64,000 nt of DNA, from assembly GCA_027484725.1 (NCBI GenBank), contig JAIXSK010000014.1, forward strand, positions 62,001-126,000. Reading direction: 5' to 3'. The notes below the pieces were generated by a model. It was given only the letters and a program-made list of their open reading frames with translations. It was not told the DNA's origin and did not search any database. The DNA is from Flavobacterium sp. (GTDB taxonomy: Bacteria > Bacteroidota > Bacteroidia > Flavobacteriales > Flavobacteriaceae). Of the stretch, positions 8,031-16,031 are shown in pieces. The position numbers and the translations under genes were made by a program. Position 1 is the stretch's first letter, and every line of letters begins with the position of its first letter.

Positions 8031-10883
8031 TTATCTGCTCAAATACATTTTGCGTCTTGAGTACAATTCGTAGAACTGATCGTCTTTGAGATCATCAATA
8101 AACAAAATGCTCTCGCCGGTTGATTTCATCTCTGGGCCCAATGCTTTATTGACATTCGGGAATTTGCTAAACGAAAACACCGGTTGCTTGATCGCGTATC
8201 CTTTGAGTTTGGGTTTGAATTCAAAATCGGTGACTTTATTTTGTCCGAGCATGACTTTGGCGGCATAATTCACATAGGGTTCGCCATAGGCTTTGGCTAT
8301 AAAAGGCACCGTTCGCGACGCCCGCGGATTGGCTTCAATAATATACACTGTATCATCTTTGATGGCAAATTGAATATTGATGAGCCCTACGGTTTGCAGC
8401 GCTTTGGCAATACGCACCGTGTGATCTTTGATTTGTTGCATTACAAACTCGCCCAAATTAAACGGCGGTAAAGTAGCGTTGGAATCGCCTGAGTGAATAC
8501 CACAAGGTTCAATATGCTCCATAATGCCAATGATGTACACGTTTTCACCATCGCAAATCGCATCGGCTTCGGCTTCAATAGCGCCATCCAGATAATGATC
8601 GAGCAACAATTTATTGCCCGGAATATTCTTGAGCAAATCAATAACATGCTCTTCAAGTTCTTGTTTGTTGATGACGATTTTCATGCCTTGACCGCCCAAA
8701 ACATACGACGGACGCACCAAAAGCGGAAAATCTAAAACATCGGCGAGTGCGCTGGCTTGGTCGGCATTTTCAGCCACGCCAAATTTTGGATACGGAATTT
8801 TGAGTTCAGCCAAAAGTTGTGAAAAACGGCCGCGATCTTCGGCCAAATCCAGCGCATCGTAGCTGGTTCCGAAAATTTTAATTCCGTAACGATCCAGTTT
8901 TTCTGCCAACTTCAAAGCCGTTTGTCCGCCCAATTGCACAATAACGCCGTCTGGTTTTTCATGTTGAATAATGTCATAAATATGTTCCCAAAAAACAGGT
9001 TCAAAATACAACTTATCGGCCGTGTCAAAATCAGTTGAAACCGTCTCTGGGTTACAGTTGATCATGATGGTTTCATAACCGCATTCTTTGGCCGCTAAAA
9101 CCCCATGCACACAGGAATAATCAAACTCGATTCCTTGCCCAATTCGGTTCGGGCCCGAGCCCAAAACAATGACTTTTTTACGATCTGAAACCACACTCTC
9201 GTTCGACACATAAGTTGTTCCGTCGGCTGCTTGAATTTCGGCTTCAAAAGTTGAGTAATAATAAGGCGTTTGCGCTTTGAACTCGGCGGCACAAGTATCG
9301 ACGAGTTTGTATACTCGTTTGATGTTCATGGTCTCGCGCAGTTTATAAACCTGACTTTCTAAACAGCGAAGCATGTGCGCAATCTGTCGGTCGCCGTAGC
9401 CTTTTTGTTTGGCTTCGAGCAAAAGTTCGCGCGGCAAAGTATCAATATTATATTGCGAAATGGCTTTTTCTATTTGATATAATTCTTCGTATTGTTTGAG
9501 GAACCACATATCAATACGCGTGATTTCATGAATGCGACTCAGCGGAATACCCATTTGAATGGCATCATAAATCACAAAAACCCGGTCCCAACTGGCATGG
9601 GTAAGTTTTTCAATGATTTGCTCGTAATTGCGGTAGCTTTTTCCATCCGCGCCCAAACCATTGCGTTTGATTTCAAGTGATTGCGTGGCTTTGTGCAAGG
9701 CTTCTTGAAATGAACGCCCAATGCCCATGACCTCGCCTACCGATTTCATTTGCAGACCTAAAGTTCGGTCAGCGCCTTCAAATTTGTCGAAGTTCCAGCG
9801 TGGAATCTTGACAATCACATAGTCTAAAGTAGGTTCAAAAAGTGCCGAAGTTGATTTGGTAATTTGGTTTTGCAATTCGTCTAAATGATAGCCCAACGCT
9901 AATTTACTGGCAATTTTGGCTATCGGATAACCGGTGGCTTTAGATGCCAAGGCCGAAGAGCGCGACACCCGCGGATTGATTTCAATGGCTACAATGTCTT
10001 CATGCTCATCAGGTGAAACGGCAAACTGCACATTGCAACCACCGGCAAAATTACCGATGGAACGCATCATCAAAATGGCCATATCGCGCATTTTCTGAAA
10101 AGTCGTATCTGAGAGCGTCATGGCCGGCGCCACCGTAATGGAATCTCCGGTGTGGATGCCCATCGGATCCATATTTTCAATAGAGCAAATAATGACTACG
10201 TTGTCATTTTTATCGCGTAAAAGTTCGAGTTCGTATTCTTTCCAACCCAGTAAAGCTTTGTCAATCAAAACTTCGTGAATGGGCGAAGCTTCGAGTCCGC
10301 GGGTGAGCAATTCGTCAAAATCTTCTTTATGGTGGACAAAAGCTGCACCGGTTCCGCCGAGGGTAAACGACGGTCGAATCACCAGCGGAAAGCCAAATTC
10401 CTGAGCAATTTCTTTTCCTTTGAGAAATGAGTTGGCCGTTTTGGCCGGAGCTGCCGGAACACCAATGCGCTCCAGCAATTGTTTGAACTGCTCGCGATCT
10501 TCAGTGATGTTGATGGCATTGATATCAACCCCAATCAAGCGCACACCAAAATCTTCCCAGATGCCTTTTTCGTCGGCTTCAAGGCAAAGATTGAGCGCTG
10601 TTTGTCCGCCCATGGTGGGTAAAACCGCATCAATTTGCGGGTGCGCTTTGAGAATCTCGACGATGGATTTGGTGGTGAGTGGTTTGAGATACACGTGATC
10701 GGCCATGGCCGGATCGGTCATAATCGTAGCCGGATTAGAATTGATGAGAATGACTTCGATGCCTTCTTCGCGCAGGGAACGCGCCGCTTGTGAGCCGGCA
10801 TAGTCAAATTCGCAGGCTTGGCCAATAACTATAGGGCCTGAGCCAATGATGAGCACTGATTGAATAGAAGTGTCTTTGGGCAT
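8031..10883 (-). CDS. carB: Carbamoyl-phosphate synthase large subunit, lacking the allosteric domain
   Basis: A 950-residue protein with the two tandem halves of CarB. Each half has a pre-ATP-grasp plus ATP-grasp module (IGSGPIVIGQACEFDYAG at the N-terminus; LGSGPNRIGQGIEFDYSC at the start of half two) and the matching NPRVSRSSALASKATGYPIA / NPRASRTVPFIAKAYGEPYV segments. It makes carbamoyl phosphate from bicarbonate, ammonia (channelled from CarA) and two ATP, for pyrimidines and arginine. It is about 120 residues shorter than E. coli CarB (1073). The frame ends ~30 residues after the second GPEMKSTGE, so the C-terminal MGS domain that binds UMP, IMP and ornithine is absent. The stop is clean, which argues against a frameshift. 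carA is not in the window. Confidence 0.97.
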   Translation of the reverse strand: MPKDTSIQSVLIIGSGPIVIGQACEFDYAGSQAARSLREEGIEVILINSNPATIMTDPAMADHVYLKPLTTKSIVEILKAHPQIDAVLPTMGGQTALNLCLEADEKGIWEDFGVRLIGVDINAINITEDREQFKQLLERIGVPAAPAKTANSFLKGKEIAQEFGFPLVIRPSFTLGGTGAAFVHHKEDFDELLTRGLEASPIHEVLIDKALLGWKEYELELLRDKNDNVVIICSIENMDPMGIHTGDSITVAPAMTLSDTTFQKMRDMAILMMRSIGNFAGGCNVQFAVSPDEHEDIVAIEINPRVSRSSALASKATGYPIAKIASKLALGYHLDELQNQITKSTSALFEPTLDYVIVKIPRWNFDKFEGADRTLGLQMKSVGEVMGIGRSFQEALHKATQSLEIKRNGLGADGKSYRNYEQIIEKLTHASWDRVFVIYDAIQMGIPLSRIHEITRIDMWFLKQYEELYQIEKAISQYNIDTLPRELLLEAKQKGYGDRQIAHMLRCLESQVYKLRETMNIKRVYKLVDTCAAEFKAQTPYYYSTFEAEIQAADGTTYVSNESVVSDRKKVIVLGSGPNRIGQGIEFDYSCVHGVLAAKECGYETIMINCNPETVSTDFDTADKLYFEPVFWEHIYDIIQHEKPDGVIVQLGGQTALKLAEKLDRYGIKIFGTSYDALDLAEDRGRFSQLLAELKIPYPKFGVAENADQASALADVLDFPLLVRPSYVLGGQGMKIVINKQELEEHVIDLLKNIPGNKLLLDHYLDGAIEAEADAICDGENVYIIGIMEHIEPCGIHSGDSNATLPPFNLGEFVMQQIKDHTVRIAKALQTVGLINIQFAIKDDTVYIIEANPRASRTVPFIAKAYGEPYVNYAAKVMLGQNKVTDFEFKPKLKGYAIKQPVFSFSKFPNVNKALGPEMKSTGESILFIDDLKDDQFYELYSRRKMYLSR

Positions 10884-10960
10884 GTGGTTGTGTTGTTGTA
10901 GTTGGTGTTTTGGATCAAAAATTCAGTGAGTTAAAACATGAGGTTGCAGTTTTGAAGAAT

Positions 10961-11021
10961 GCCCTAGCCCGGATGGGAGCAAGCTACCGCGTAGCGCGGA
11001 CAGCCGGAAATAGCTTCAAAA
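10961..11021. repeat. GC-rich palindromic intergenic element (GCCCTAGCC family), copy 1
   Basis: It begins GCCCTAGCCCGG, contains the hairpin GCTAC-CGC-GTAGC, and ends with GGAAATAGCTTCAAAAA. The beginning and end resemble the element at 22083-22152 (GCCCTAGCC ... CAGCTCCTGAAAAA). Base composition is clearly richer in GC than the flanks. No reading frame. From memory, such elements are dispersed in Flavobacterium genomes; that is not verified here. Confidence 0.55.
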
Positions 11022-11038
11022 AACCTGCAACAAGGTAT

Positions 11039-11072
11039 AAAAAAAGGCGCTACTAATTGAAGTAACGCCTTT
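11039..11072 (-). terminator. Terminator of rpmH
   Basis: Read on the minus strand, AAAGGCGTTAC ... GTAGCGCC pairs across a short loop and ends in a T run. It lies 21 nt past the L34 stop codon. Confidence 0.75.
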
Positions 11073-11092
11073 ATTTTGAATGCTCGTAAACA

Positions 11093-11254
11093 TTATTTTT
11101 TGTGTCTTGGCTCAGAAGAAACAGTCAATTTGTGTCTTCCTTTCGCTCTACGACGCGCAAGCACTTTTCTTCCATTTGCAGAAGCCATTCTGTCCATAAA
11201 ACCGTGCTTATTTCTTCTTTTTCTTTTTGATGGTTGAAACGTTCTCTTGCTCAT
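11093..11254 (-). CDS. rpmH: 50S ribosomal protein L34
   Basis: A 53-residue, very basic protein. On the minus strand it starts [19 protein letters not shown] and continues with [20 protein letters not shown], the classic L34 pattern; it ends SEPRHKK. It is a component of the large ribosomal subunit. It was found by reading the minus strand between carB and the TPR gene. Its promoter (11319-11348) is a perfect match to the Bacteroidetes consensus. In many bacteria rpmH sits beside dnaA and rnpA; neither is here, so the neighbourhood is rearranged, as is common in this phylum. Confidence 0.96.
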
Positions 11255-11318
11255 TGCTTGATATCTTTAAAACTTAATATAATCTTTGTGCGATTTGGTT
11301 TATTTGTAAAACCGGCTG

Positions 11319-11348
11319 CAAATATAGGAAGTTTTTTTTTGTTGGCAA
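11319..11348 (-). promoter_or_regulatory. Promoter of rpmH
   Basis: On the minus strand: TTG (11348-11346), 19-nt spacer, TATATTTG (11326-11319). This is an exact fit to the Bacteroidetes -33/-7 form. The leader before ATG would be about 60 nt. Confidence 0.75.
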
Positions 11349-11439
11349 GTGCTTTTGAAAATATTTTTTATTGCTGTTTGAATTGATTTTAGGCACCCAT
11401 TTTTTTGGCATTTTTAGGTGCAAATTCAATGCAATTTCT

Positions 11440-11470
11440 TTGGGCGCAATCAGAAGAAATGATACCTTTG
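11440..11470 (+). promoter_or_regulatory. Promoter of the TPR membrane protein gene
   Basis: TTG at 11440-11442, 20-nt spacer, TACCTTTG at 11463-11470. It predicts a transcript starting within ~10 nt of 11475, which rules out the longer frame from 11371 and supports ATG 11491. Confidence 0.7.
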
Positions 11471-11490
11471 GCGCCGAAAAAACACTAGGT

Positions 11491-12006
11491 ATGTTTCACA
11501 GATTTTTAAAATTAATAATCGCCGGACTCATGATTGTCGTGGCAATTTGGCAAATGACTGAAGGTTATATTGGCAACGGAATTTTCTTGTTGTTCTTGTC
11601 AATTCTTCCGATTGTATTGTATTACAGAAATGAATTTATTTTGTTGGCTTTCTTGCGGATGCGCAAACAAGATTTTGCCGGCGCACAAAAATGGCTGTCG
11701 TATATTAAAAATCCTGAGACTGCTTTGGTGAGAAAACAACAAGGTTATTTTAACTATTTGCACGGCATTATGCTCTCACAAACCAATTTGATTCAGGCCG
11801 AAAAATATTTCAAAAAAGCGATTGAATTGGGCTTGAACATGGACATGGATTTGGCGGTTGCTAAATTGAACTTGGCTGGTGTAGCGCTTACGCGTCGCAG
11901 AAAACTCGAGGCAACCAACTTGCTCAATGAAGCCAAAAAACTGGACAAACAAGGCATGCTCAAAGATCAGATTTCAATGATGAAAGAGCAATTGAAACGC
12001 ATTTAA
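11491..12006 (+). CDS. Small membrane protein with TPR-like repeats
   Basis: A 171-residue protein. Two hydrophobic segments lie at about residues 5-20 and 28-48, followed by a helical domain. That domain reads as about three TPR-like pairs: WLSYIKNPETALVRKQQGYF, LIQAEKYFKKAIELGL, and AKLNLAGVALTRRRKLEATN. TPR domains are protein-docking scaffolds; here it would face the cytoplasm or periplasm depending on topology, which I cannot decide. ATG 11491 is favoured over the upstream TTG frame because a strong promoter lies between them. It is a single gene flanked by promoters and a terminator-like hairpin. Confidence 0.7.
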   Translation: MFHRFLKLIIAGLMIVVAIWQMTEGYIGNGIFLLFLSILPIVLYYRNEFILLAFLRMRKQDFAGAQKWLSYIKNPETALVRKQQGYFNYLHGIMLSQTNLIQAEKYFKKAIELGLNMDMDLAVAKLNLAGVALTRRRKLEATNLLNEAKKLDKQGMLKDQISMMKEQLKRI

Positions 12007-12034
12007 TTTTTTACTTATTGACAATTGATTTGGG

Positions 12035-12078
12035 GTTTTCAACAAGTTATGCAAAATAGTTTGTTGAAAACTTTTTTA
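12035..12078 (+). terminator. AT-rich hairpin after the TPR gene, with DnaA-box-like arms
   Basis: GTTTTCAACAA (12035-12045) and TTGTTGAAAAC (12061-12071) form an 11-bp perfect inverted repeat with a 15-nt loop, followed by six T. It is most simply a terminator, but each arm contains TTTTCAACA, a relative of the DnaA box. Confidence 0.55.
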
Positions 12079-12133
12079 TATCAATTTTTCTTTGCTATTT
12101 TGGGGCATTATTAATCAATAATTCTTTGGAGTG

Positions 12134-12862
12134 ATGCGATTAATTACAACAACACTTATGCTCTTGCTGGGCCTAACTTCAGGATTCAGCCAAAACGACG
12201 AAACCGTAACCTTTGCCTCGGCCATCAAGGCAAACCTCAAAAAGTACAACAACCAAAGCGACCTTGCTTTTGAACGCGGCGATGTTGAACAAGCCAATTC
12301 CTTATTTGATACATTGGTTCAAAAACATTTGGTGGGTGCTCGTTTTGAAGATTACGCTTTTAAATCAGTTAAAGGCAGAAAAGTAAAACTCAGCAAAATC
12401 AAGAAACCGATTTTTATTATTACCTATTCATCTTGGTGCGTCATGAACAAAGGTGAAATTCAAGCCCTGAACAAGTTGGCCTATAAATATGCAGACGCGT
12501 TTCAGGTGATTGTGCTCTTTTGGGATATAAAATCAGATGCAAAAAAAGCGGCAACTCCGTTCAACAACAAAATAAAGGTTTGTTATGCACATGAATCATA
12601 CAGAAACGATGAAAATGTGGTAGCTACGCTCAAACATACTTTGGGTTTTCCGACTTCCTATTACTTGAATAAAGATTTAGAAGTAGTTGACATCAAGCGC
12701 GGTGGTGTGGCCATTCCGCCCAAAACCTCATCGATGAAAGCTTTTGAACTCAACTTTGAAGTTTTTGACCAGCGCGCCATTGGATTCATAGAAAAACAAG
12801 GCAGCATCAAACCTTTGTACCAAAACAACAACAGCCGAGGTCGGTTGGCTCAAAACGAATAA
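12134..12862 (+). CDS. Exported thioredoxin-fold (TlpA-like) protein without a CXXC pair
   Basis: A 242-residue protein from ATG 12134 (a GTG lies immediately before it). A signal peptide ends at GFSQ (about residue 20). From about residue 70 it reads as a TlpA/redoxin fold: FEDYAFKSVKGRKVKLSKIK, then PIFIITYSSWC, and a cis-Pro region GFPTSYYLN. At the active-site position the sequence is WCVMN (Cys 102), so the second Cys of WCxxC is missing. A standard dithiol reductase activity is therefore unlikely; it could be a one-Cys protein or a purely structural derivative. A bidirectional terminator follows. Confidence 0.75.
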   Translation: MRLITTTLMLLLGLTSGFSQNDETVTFASAIKANLKKYNNQSDLAFERGDVEQANSLFDTLVQKHLVGARFEDYAFKSVKGRKVKLSKIKKPIFIITYSSWCVMNKGEIQALNKLAYKYADAFQVIVLFWDIKSDAKKAATPFNNKIKVCYAHESYRNDENVVATLKHTLGFPTSYYLNKDLEVVDIKRGGVAIPPKTSSMKAFELNFEVFDQRAIGFIEKQGSIKPLYQNNNSRGRLAQNE

Positions 12863-12864
12863 AA

Positions 12865-12890
12865 AAAGCGTCTGCAAAGACGCTTTTGTT
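12865..12890. terminator. Bidirectional terminator between convergent genes
   Basis: AAAAGCGTCT-GCAA-AGACGCTTTT is a 10-bp perfect stem with a tetraloop and A/T tracts on both sides. Confidence 0.9.
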
Positions 12891-13790
12891 TTAATATCCA
12901 CTCAGTGGAATCTCAAGTTCATATTTCTTTTTGGCCGGATTCAGCAATTTTTTATCGCGCAACCACGGATTGTGTATTTTGAGAATCTTGTAATTAATCC
13001 CTTGATCTTTGGCAAAGGTTGCTAAATCAGTGATGCTGCTGTCAATAGTGATTTTTTTGCTCGGCAAACTTTTGTACAAATCTTGTTCATTGAAGGTAAA
13101 ACCAAACTTGGCAGGCTCTTTCATGATTTCTTTGAGTGCCAAAATCCTGAATACATAACGAGAGGTTTCGTCATTCAAGAGCAAATCATAATAATTAGTT
13201 ACTTTTTGCATTTCGATTTGCTTGGTTACACCGGTCATGCCGCCATTGTAGGAAGCAGCTGCCAAAGTCCAATTACCAAATTTAGCTTTGGCATCGAGTA
13301 AATATTTACAAGCGGCTTCAGTAGATTTTTCTAGGTGATATCGCTCATCAACCAAATCTGTAACTTCCATACCCATTTCACGAGCCGTATTGGGCATAAA
13401 CTGCCAAACACCGCGGGCTCCTGCCGGAGAGACCGCATTTACCAATCCGCTTTCAATGACGGCTAGATATTTAAAATCATCCGGCACATTATATTTTTGA
13501 AGAATGGGTTCAATAATCGGGAAAACGCGGTTGGCTCTTTTAATAATCAGCAATGTGGTAGCGTCTAAATTGGCATTGATGAGCAATTCGCGATCAAGCC
13601 TTTCGCGCACATCTGTAATTTGCAGTGGTGCTTCTTCGCCGGCAAAGTCAATACTTGTCGGGAAAAACATTGCAGAACCTTCATGGGTAATTTTGTTTTT
13701 TTCTTCGGTAGAAACTCCGTATACCAAAGCACCGCTGACCAGAACAACGGCTCCGATAACAGCTGTTTTCTTCATCCAATTCATCATCAT
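12891..13790 (-). CDS. Lytic transglycosylase (MltD-like, GH23)
   Basis: A 299-residue protein. It starts with a signal segment (AVIGAVVLVSGALVYG). The SLT/GH23 domain runs from about residue 88 to 235, with the catalytic Glu 113 in AVIESGL, followed by SPAGARGVWQFMPNTAREMG and the AAASYNGG motif. These enzymes cleave the MurNAc-GlcNAc bond of peptidoglycan to 1,6-anhydro ends, acting in the periplasm. The C-terminal ~55 residues (ITDLATFAKDQGINYKILK, then HNPWLR) look like a degenerate LysM-type unit. It lies 43 nt downstream of the hydrolase gene on the same strand and may share its transcript. Confidence 0.9.
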   Translation of the reverse strand: MMMNWMKKTAVIGAVVLVSGALVYGVSTEEKNKITHEGSAMFFPTSIDFAGEEAPLQITDVRERLDRELLINANLDATTLLIIKRANRVFPIIEPILQKYNVPDDFKYLAVIESGLVNAVSPAGARGVWQFMPNTAREMGMEVTDLVDERYHLEKSTEAACKYLLDAKAKFGNWTLAAASYNGGMTGVTKQIEMQKVTNYYDLLLNDETSRYVFRILALKEIMKEPAKFGFTFNEQDLYKSLPSKKITIDSSITDLATFAKDQGINYKILKIHNPWLRDKKLLNPAKKKYELEIPLSGY

Positions 13791-13833
13791 AATCTAGTTT
13801 GTTTGAGTAAACTTACAAAAAATAGACAGTCCG

Positions 13834-14496
13834 TTATAATTCGTTAAGAATAATTTTGGGCAAATACTCATTGAACCATCTGTAGCGCAAAACAATCATA
13901 ATGTGTGACCCGCCGGGCACTGTGATACAACTCTTGATGTTCTCTATCGGAAAAACCTCATCCGCATCGCCATGAATGTGAATAACGCGCTCATCGGCCA
14001 CTGTTCTGGACCAATACAGCATCTGAAAAATAGCCCATTCTAAATAATCTTTATCGCGTACAGAAAGGTATTTTTCATAAAGCTTAAAACGCAATTTCAA
14101 TGCATGATTAAAAGCCAATGGCCGTAACACTTCAATATTTTGCAACAAACGCGTTGGGACTAAATGATAGGCTTTGGTGTTGCGAATAATGCGCATTCTG
14201 AGTGGAATTTCGGCTTGAGTTTTAACACTTGACACAATGATTAATTTGCGAACGGCAACAAACGCTGCCATTTCTTGCACCAAAACACCACCAAATGAAA
14301 CACCCATTAAAACCGGATTTTCGTGTTTGATTTCTTGGGTCATGCGCAGGGCATATTCTTGAAGAGTTTCATTCAAAAGTGGAATTTTCCAGCTAAGCCA
14401 ATACACTTCGAACTGAGTTTCATCTAAACTGATTCGCTCAAAAATAACCGGACTCGCAGCCAAACCGGGCATCATATAGACGGGAATTTTATTCAT
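13834..14496 (-). CDS. Alpha/beta-hydrolase fold protein
   Basis: A 220-residue protein. The start is set at ATG 14496 (MNKIPVYMMPGLA), because the frame extension upstream overlaps the promoter -7 box. Hydrolase features: an oxyanion-type N-terminal segment MMPGLAAS (8-15), the nucleophile elbow GVSFGG at residues 65-70 with Ser 67, an acidic residue in HGDADEVFP (D177 or D179), and the His in GGSHIMIV (H198). It has no signal peptide, so it is cytoplasmic. The substrate cannot be told from sequence; an esterase or lipase-like activity is the default guess. Confidence 0.8.
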   Translation of the reverse strand: MNKIPVYMMPGLAASPVIFERISLDETQFEVYWLSWKIPLLNETLQEYALRMTQEIKHENPVLMGVSFGGVLVQEMAAFVAVRKLIIVSSVKTQAEIPLRMRIIRNTKAYHLVPTRLLQNIEVLRPLAFNHALKLRFKLYEKYLSVRDKDYLEWAIFQMLYWSRTVADERVIHIHGDADEVFPIENIKSCITVPGGSHIMIVLRYRWFNEYLPKIILNEL

Positions 14497-14523
14497 TTCG
14501 GGCAAGCTGTATATCAAGTAAAA

Positions 14524-14552
14524 CAAAGGTACACTTTAAATTGAGCCTCCAA
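14524..14552 (-). promoter_or_regulatory. Promoter of the hydrolase gene
   Basis: On the minus strand: TTG (14552-14550), 18-nt spacer, TACCTTTG (14531-14524). The leader to ATG 14496 is short, about 20 nt. Confidence 0.6.
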
Positions 14553-14681
14553 AAAAATTATAACTGCATCATTCTGTAATATTTGCCGCCAAAAATGAAC
14601 CAAGATGTGCACATTATACTTAAATTTGTAGCCTTGACCAATAAACAAAAAATTGGTTTTCGAATAACTAAATTGCAGACT

Positions 14682-14984
14682 ATGGAAGCGACGATGACCC
14701 TTGAGATAAAAGACAATACTTTTGCCCGTCAATTTGAAATTACAGTTCCTGAAGGATTAATAACCGTTGAATATTCATTTCAAGAGAAAAAAATATTTCT
14801 CACGCGGATCAATACCCCCGAGGGTTTTAGCGACGAACTTTTAATTGACGAACTACTCAAAAACATCATGACGATTGCTTATGAACGCAAATTGCGCGTG
14901 GTTCCGATTCTGCCTAGAATTGCTTCATTTTTCAGAAAAAACAGCAGATATAAAGAACTGCTTCCTCCGGGCATAAAAATCTAA
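14682..14984 (+). CDS. Small GNAT-like N-acetyltransferase (YjdJ/PF14542 type)
   Basis: A 100-residue protein. ATG 14682 is chosen because a -7 element (TAAATTTG, 14621-14628) lies in the upstream part of the open frame. The sequence shows the short GNAT fold: EYSFQEKKIFLTRINTPEGF, then the helix DELLIDELLKNIMTIAYERK and the strand LRVVPILPRIASFFRK. This matches the ~95-residue GNAT-like family that lacks the N-terminal half of normal GNATs. Acetyl-CoA binding is expected from the family; the acceptor is unknown. It is divergent from the hydrolase and 2 nt from the next T9SS gene, so those two are probably co-transcribed. Confidence 0.78.
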   Translation: MEATMTLEIKDNTFARQFEITVPEGLITVEYSFQEKKIFLTRINTPEGFSDELLIDELLKNIMTIAYERKLRVVPILPRIASFFRKNSRYKELLPPGIKI

Positions 14985-14986
14985 TA

Positions 14987-15619
14987 ATGAAAAAATTACT
15001 CTTTTTTTTCATTCTGATATGCTCTGTACACAGTTGGGCACAATCACCCACACCACCACCTCTGGGCTGTAGAGTGTTTACTGTACCTGACTCGGATAAC
15101 GATGGTTTTGCTACTTTTGACATCAACCAATATTTTACACAATTCAGAGCCGAAGCATTGACTATAAACTACGATTTGTCAGGGTATACTTTTGAACTAT
15201 ATCCGTCTGAGGCTGATTATACCGCAGGAACCAATGTGATTGTTTCGCCTTACAACAACATCGTGGCTTTTGAACAAACTTGTTATATGAAGTTCATTTA
15301 TTCGGGAGCCGGCCCATTTTATGATGCTGCTGAATTGACCATGGTTTTTGCATGCCATAAACTTGAAACGTCTGCCAATTTATCTTTGGATATGGCGATT
15401 AAAAAACCTCTGAAATTTTATCCGAATCCAACCAATGGATGGCTGAACTTTGATGAGCCAATTAAAAATGTGGCTTTGTTTACAATTGATGGAAGACAAA
15501 TACAAATGAAAATTCAAAATCAGTCGATTGATTTTTCAAACCTTTCCAACGGTGTTTATTTAATGCAAGCTCAAGACAGTTCGGGCGAAGTTTTCACACA
15601 AAAAATCATCAAACAATAA
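14987..15619 (+). CDS. Small T9SS-secreted protein
   Basis: A 210-residue protein. A signal peptide ends at SWAQ (about residue 19). The short mature part begins with proline-rich SPTPPPLGC and a CRVFTVPDSDNDGFATFDIN segment, a pattern often seen in Bacteroidetes surface proteins as a calcium-binding-like DxDNDG loop. The last ~75 residues are a type A sorting domain (FYPNPTNGWLNF, LSNGVYLMQAQ, QKIIKQ). The cargo part is only about 110 residues, with three or four Cys that could form disulfides. No enzymatic motif is seen. It follows the GNAT gene by 2 nt, an unusual partner for a secreted protein. Confidence 0.82.
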   Translation: MKKLLFFFILICSVHSWAQSPTPPPLGCRVFTVPDSDNDGFATFDINQYFTQFRAEALTINYDLSGYTFELYPSEADYTAGTNVIVSPYNNIVAFEQTCYMKFIYSGAGPFYDAAELTMVFACHKLETSANLSLDMAIKKPLKFYPNPTNGWLNFDEPIKNVALFTIDGRQIQMKIQNQSIDFSNLSNGVYLMQAQDSSGEVFTQKIIKQ

Positions 15620-15626
15620 TTGATAC

Positions 15627-15651
15627 AAGGCTTCAGATGGAGCCTTTTTTA
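15627..15651 (+). terminator. Terminator after the small T9SS gene
   Basis: AAGGCT and AGCCTT pair across an 8-nt loop and are followed by a T run. Confidence 0.7.
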
Positions 15652-15686
15652 TTTTATTCAGTAAAAGAAAAGCTTATCTTTAGTTC

Positions 15687-16028
15687 ATGATATCACAAGA
15701 GCTGCGCGAAGAAATCCTTTTGTTTTTTGAAAACATTCCAAAGTATTACGGCTGTAAAACTGAAATTGTCGAAGGTTTACATTTAAAACATCAAGCCGAA
15801 GATGCGCAAAAAAGCACTTGGAATTTATCTGAATTTACACTTATTCGCTCCGCCTATCGCAACACGGGTGAACATTTTATGCTGGAAGGCGAAAAAATGT
15901 ATTACGAAATTTCAGCGGCCAAACTCGTTGATTTCAAACAAACCAAACGCCACAGCTACGAATTGGTCGAACAATATTCAGAAGATGTTTTTAGAATGAC
16001 CCAACTCAGATTTCATTCAAAATATTAA
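15687..16028 (+). CDS. Hypothetical cytoplasmic protein
   Basis: A 113-residue protein with no signal peptide or membrane segment. It begins with a helix (SQELREEILLFFENIPKYYG) followed by alternating charged and aromatic residues. I do not recognise the family. It is real on the evidence of its codon use and tight spacing: the stop is 3 nt before the ATG of the NodB-like gene, and a terminator precedes it. The pair therefore probably forms its own small operon. Confidence 0.65.
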   Translation: MISQELREEILLFFENIPKYYGCKTEIVEGLHLKHQAEDAQKSTWNLSEFTLIRSAYRNTGEHFMLEGEKMYYEISAAKLVDFKQTKRHSYELVEQYSEDVFRMTQLRFHSKY

Positions 16029-16031
16029 ATC

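Noticed and set aside
8184..8735. Plus-strand open frames opposite carB
   Set aside because: They are antisense to well conserved CarB coding sequence, have no promoter or recognisable domain, and codon use follows the opposite strand.
14514..14732. Minus-strand 72-residue frame upstream of the hydrolase
   Set aside because: It crosses the divergent promoters of the hydrolase and GNAT-like genes and has no coding character.
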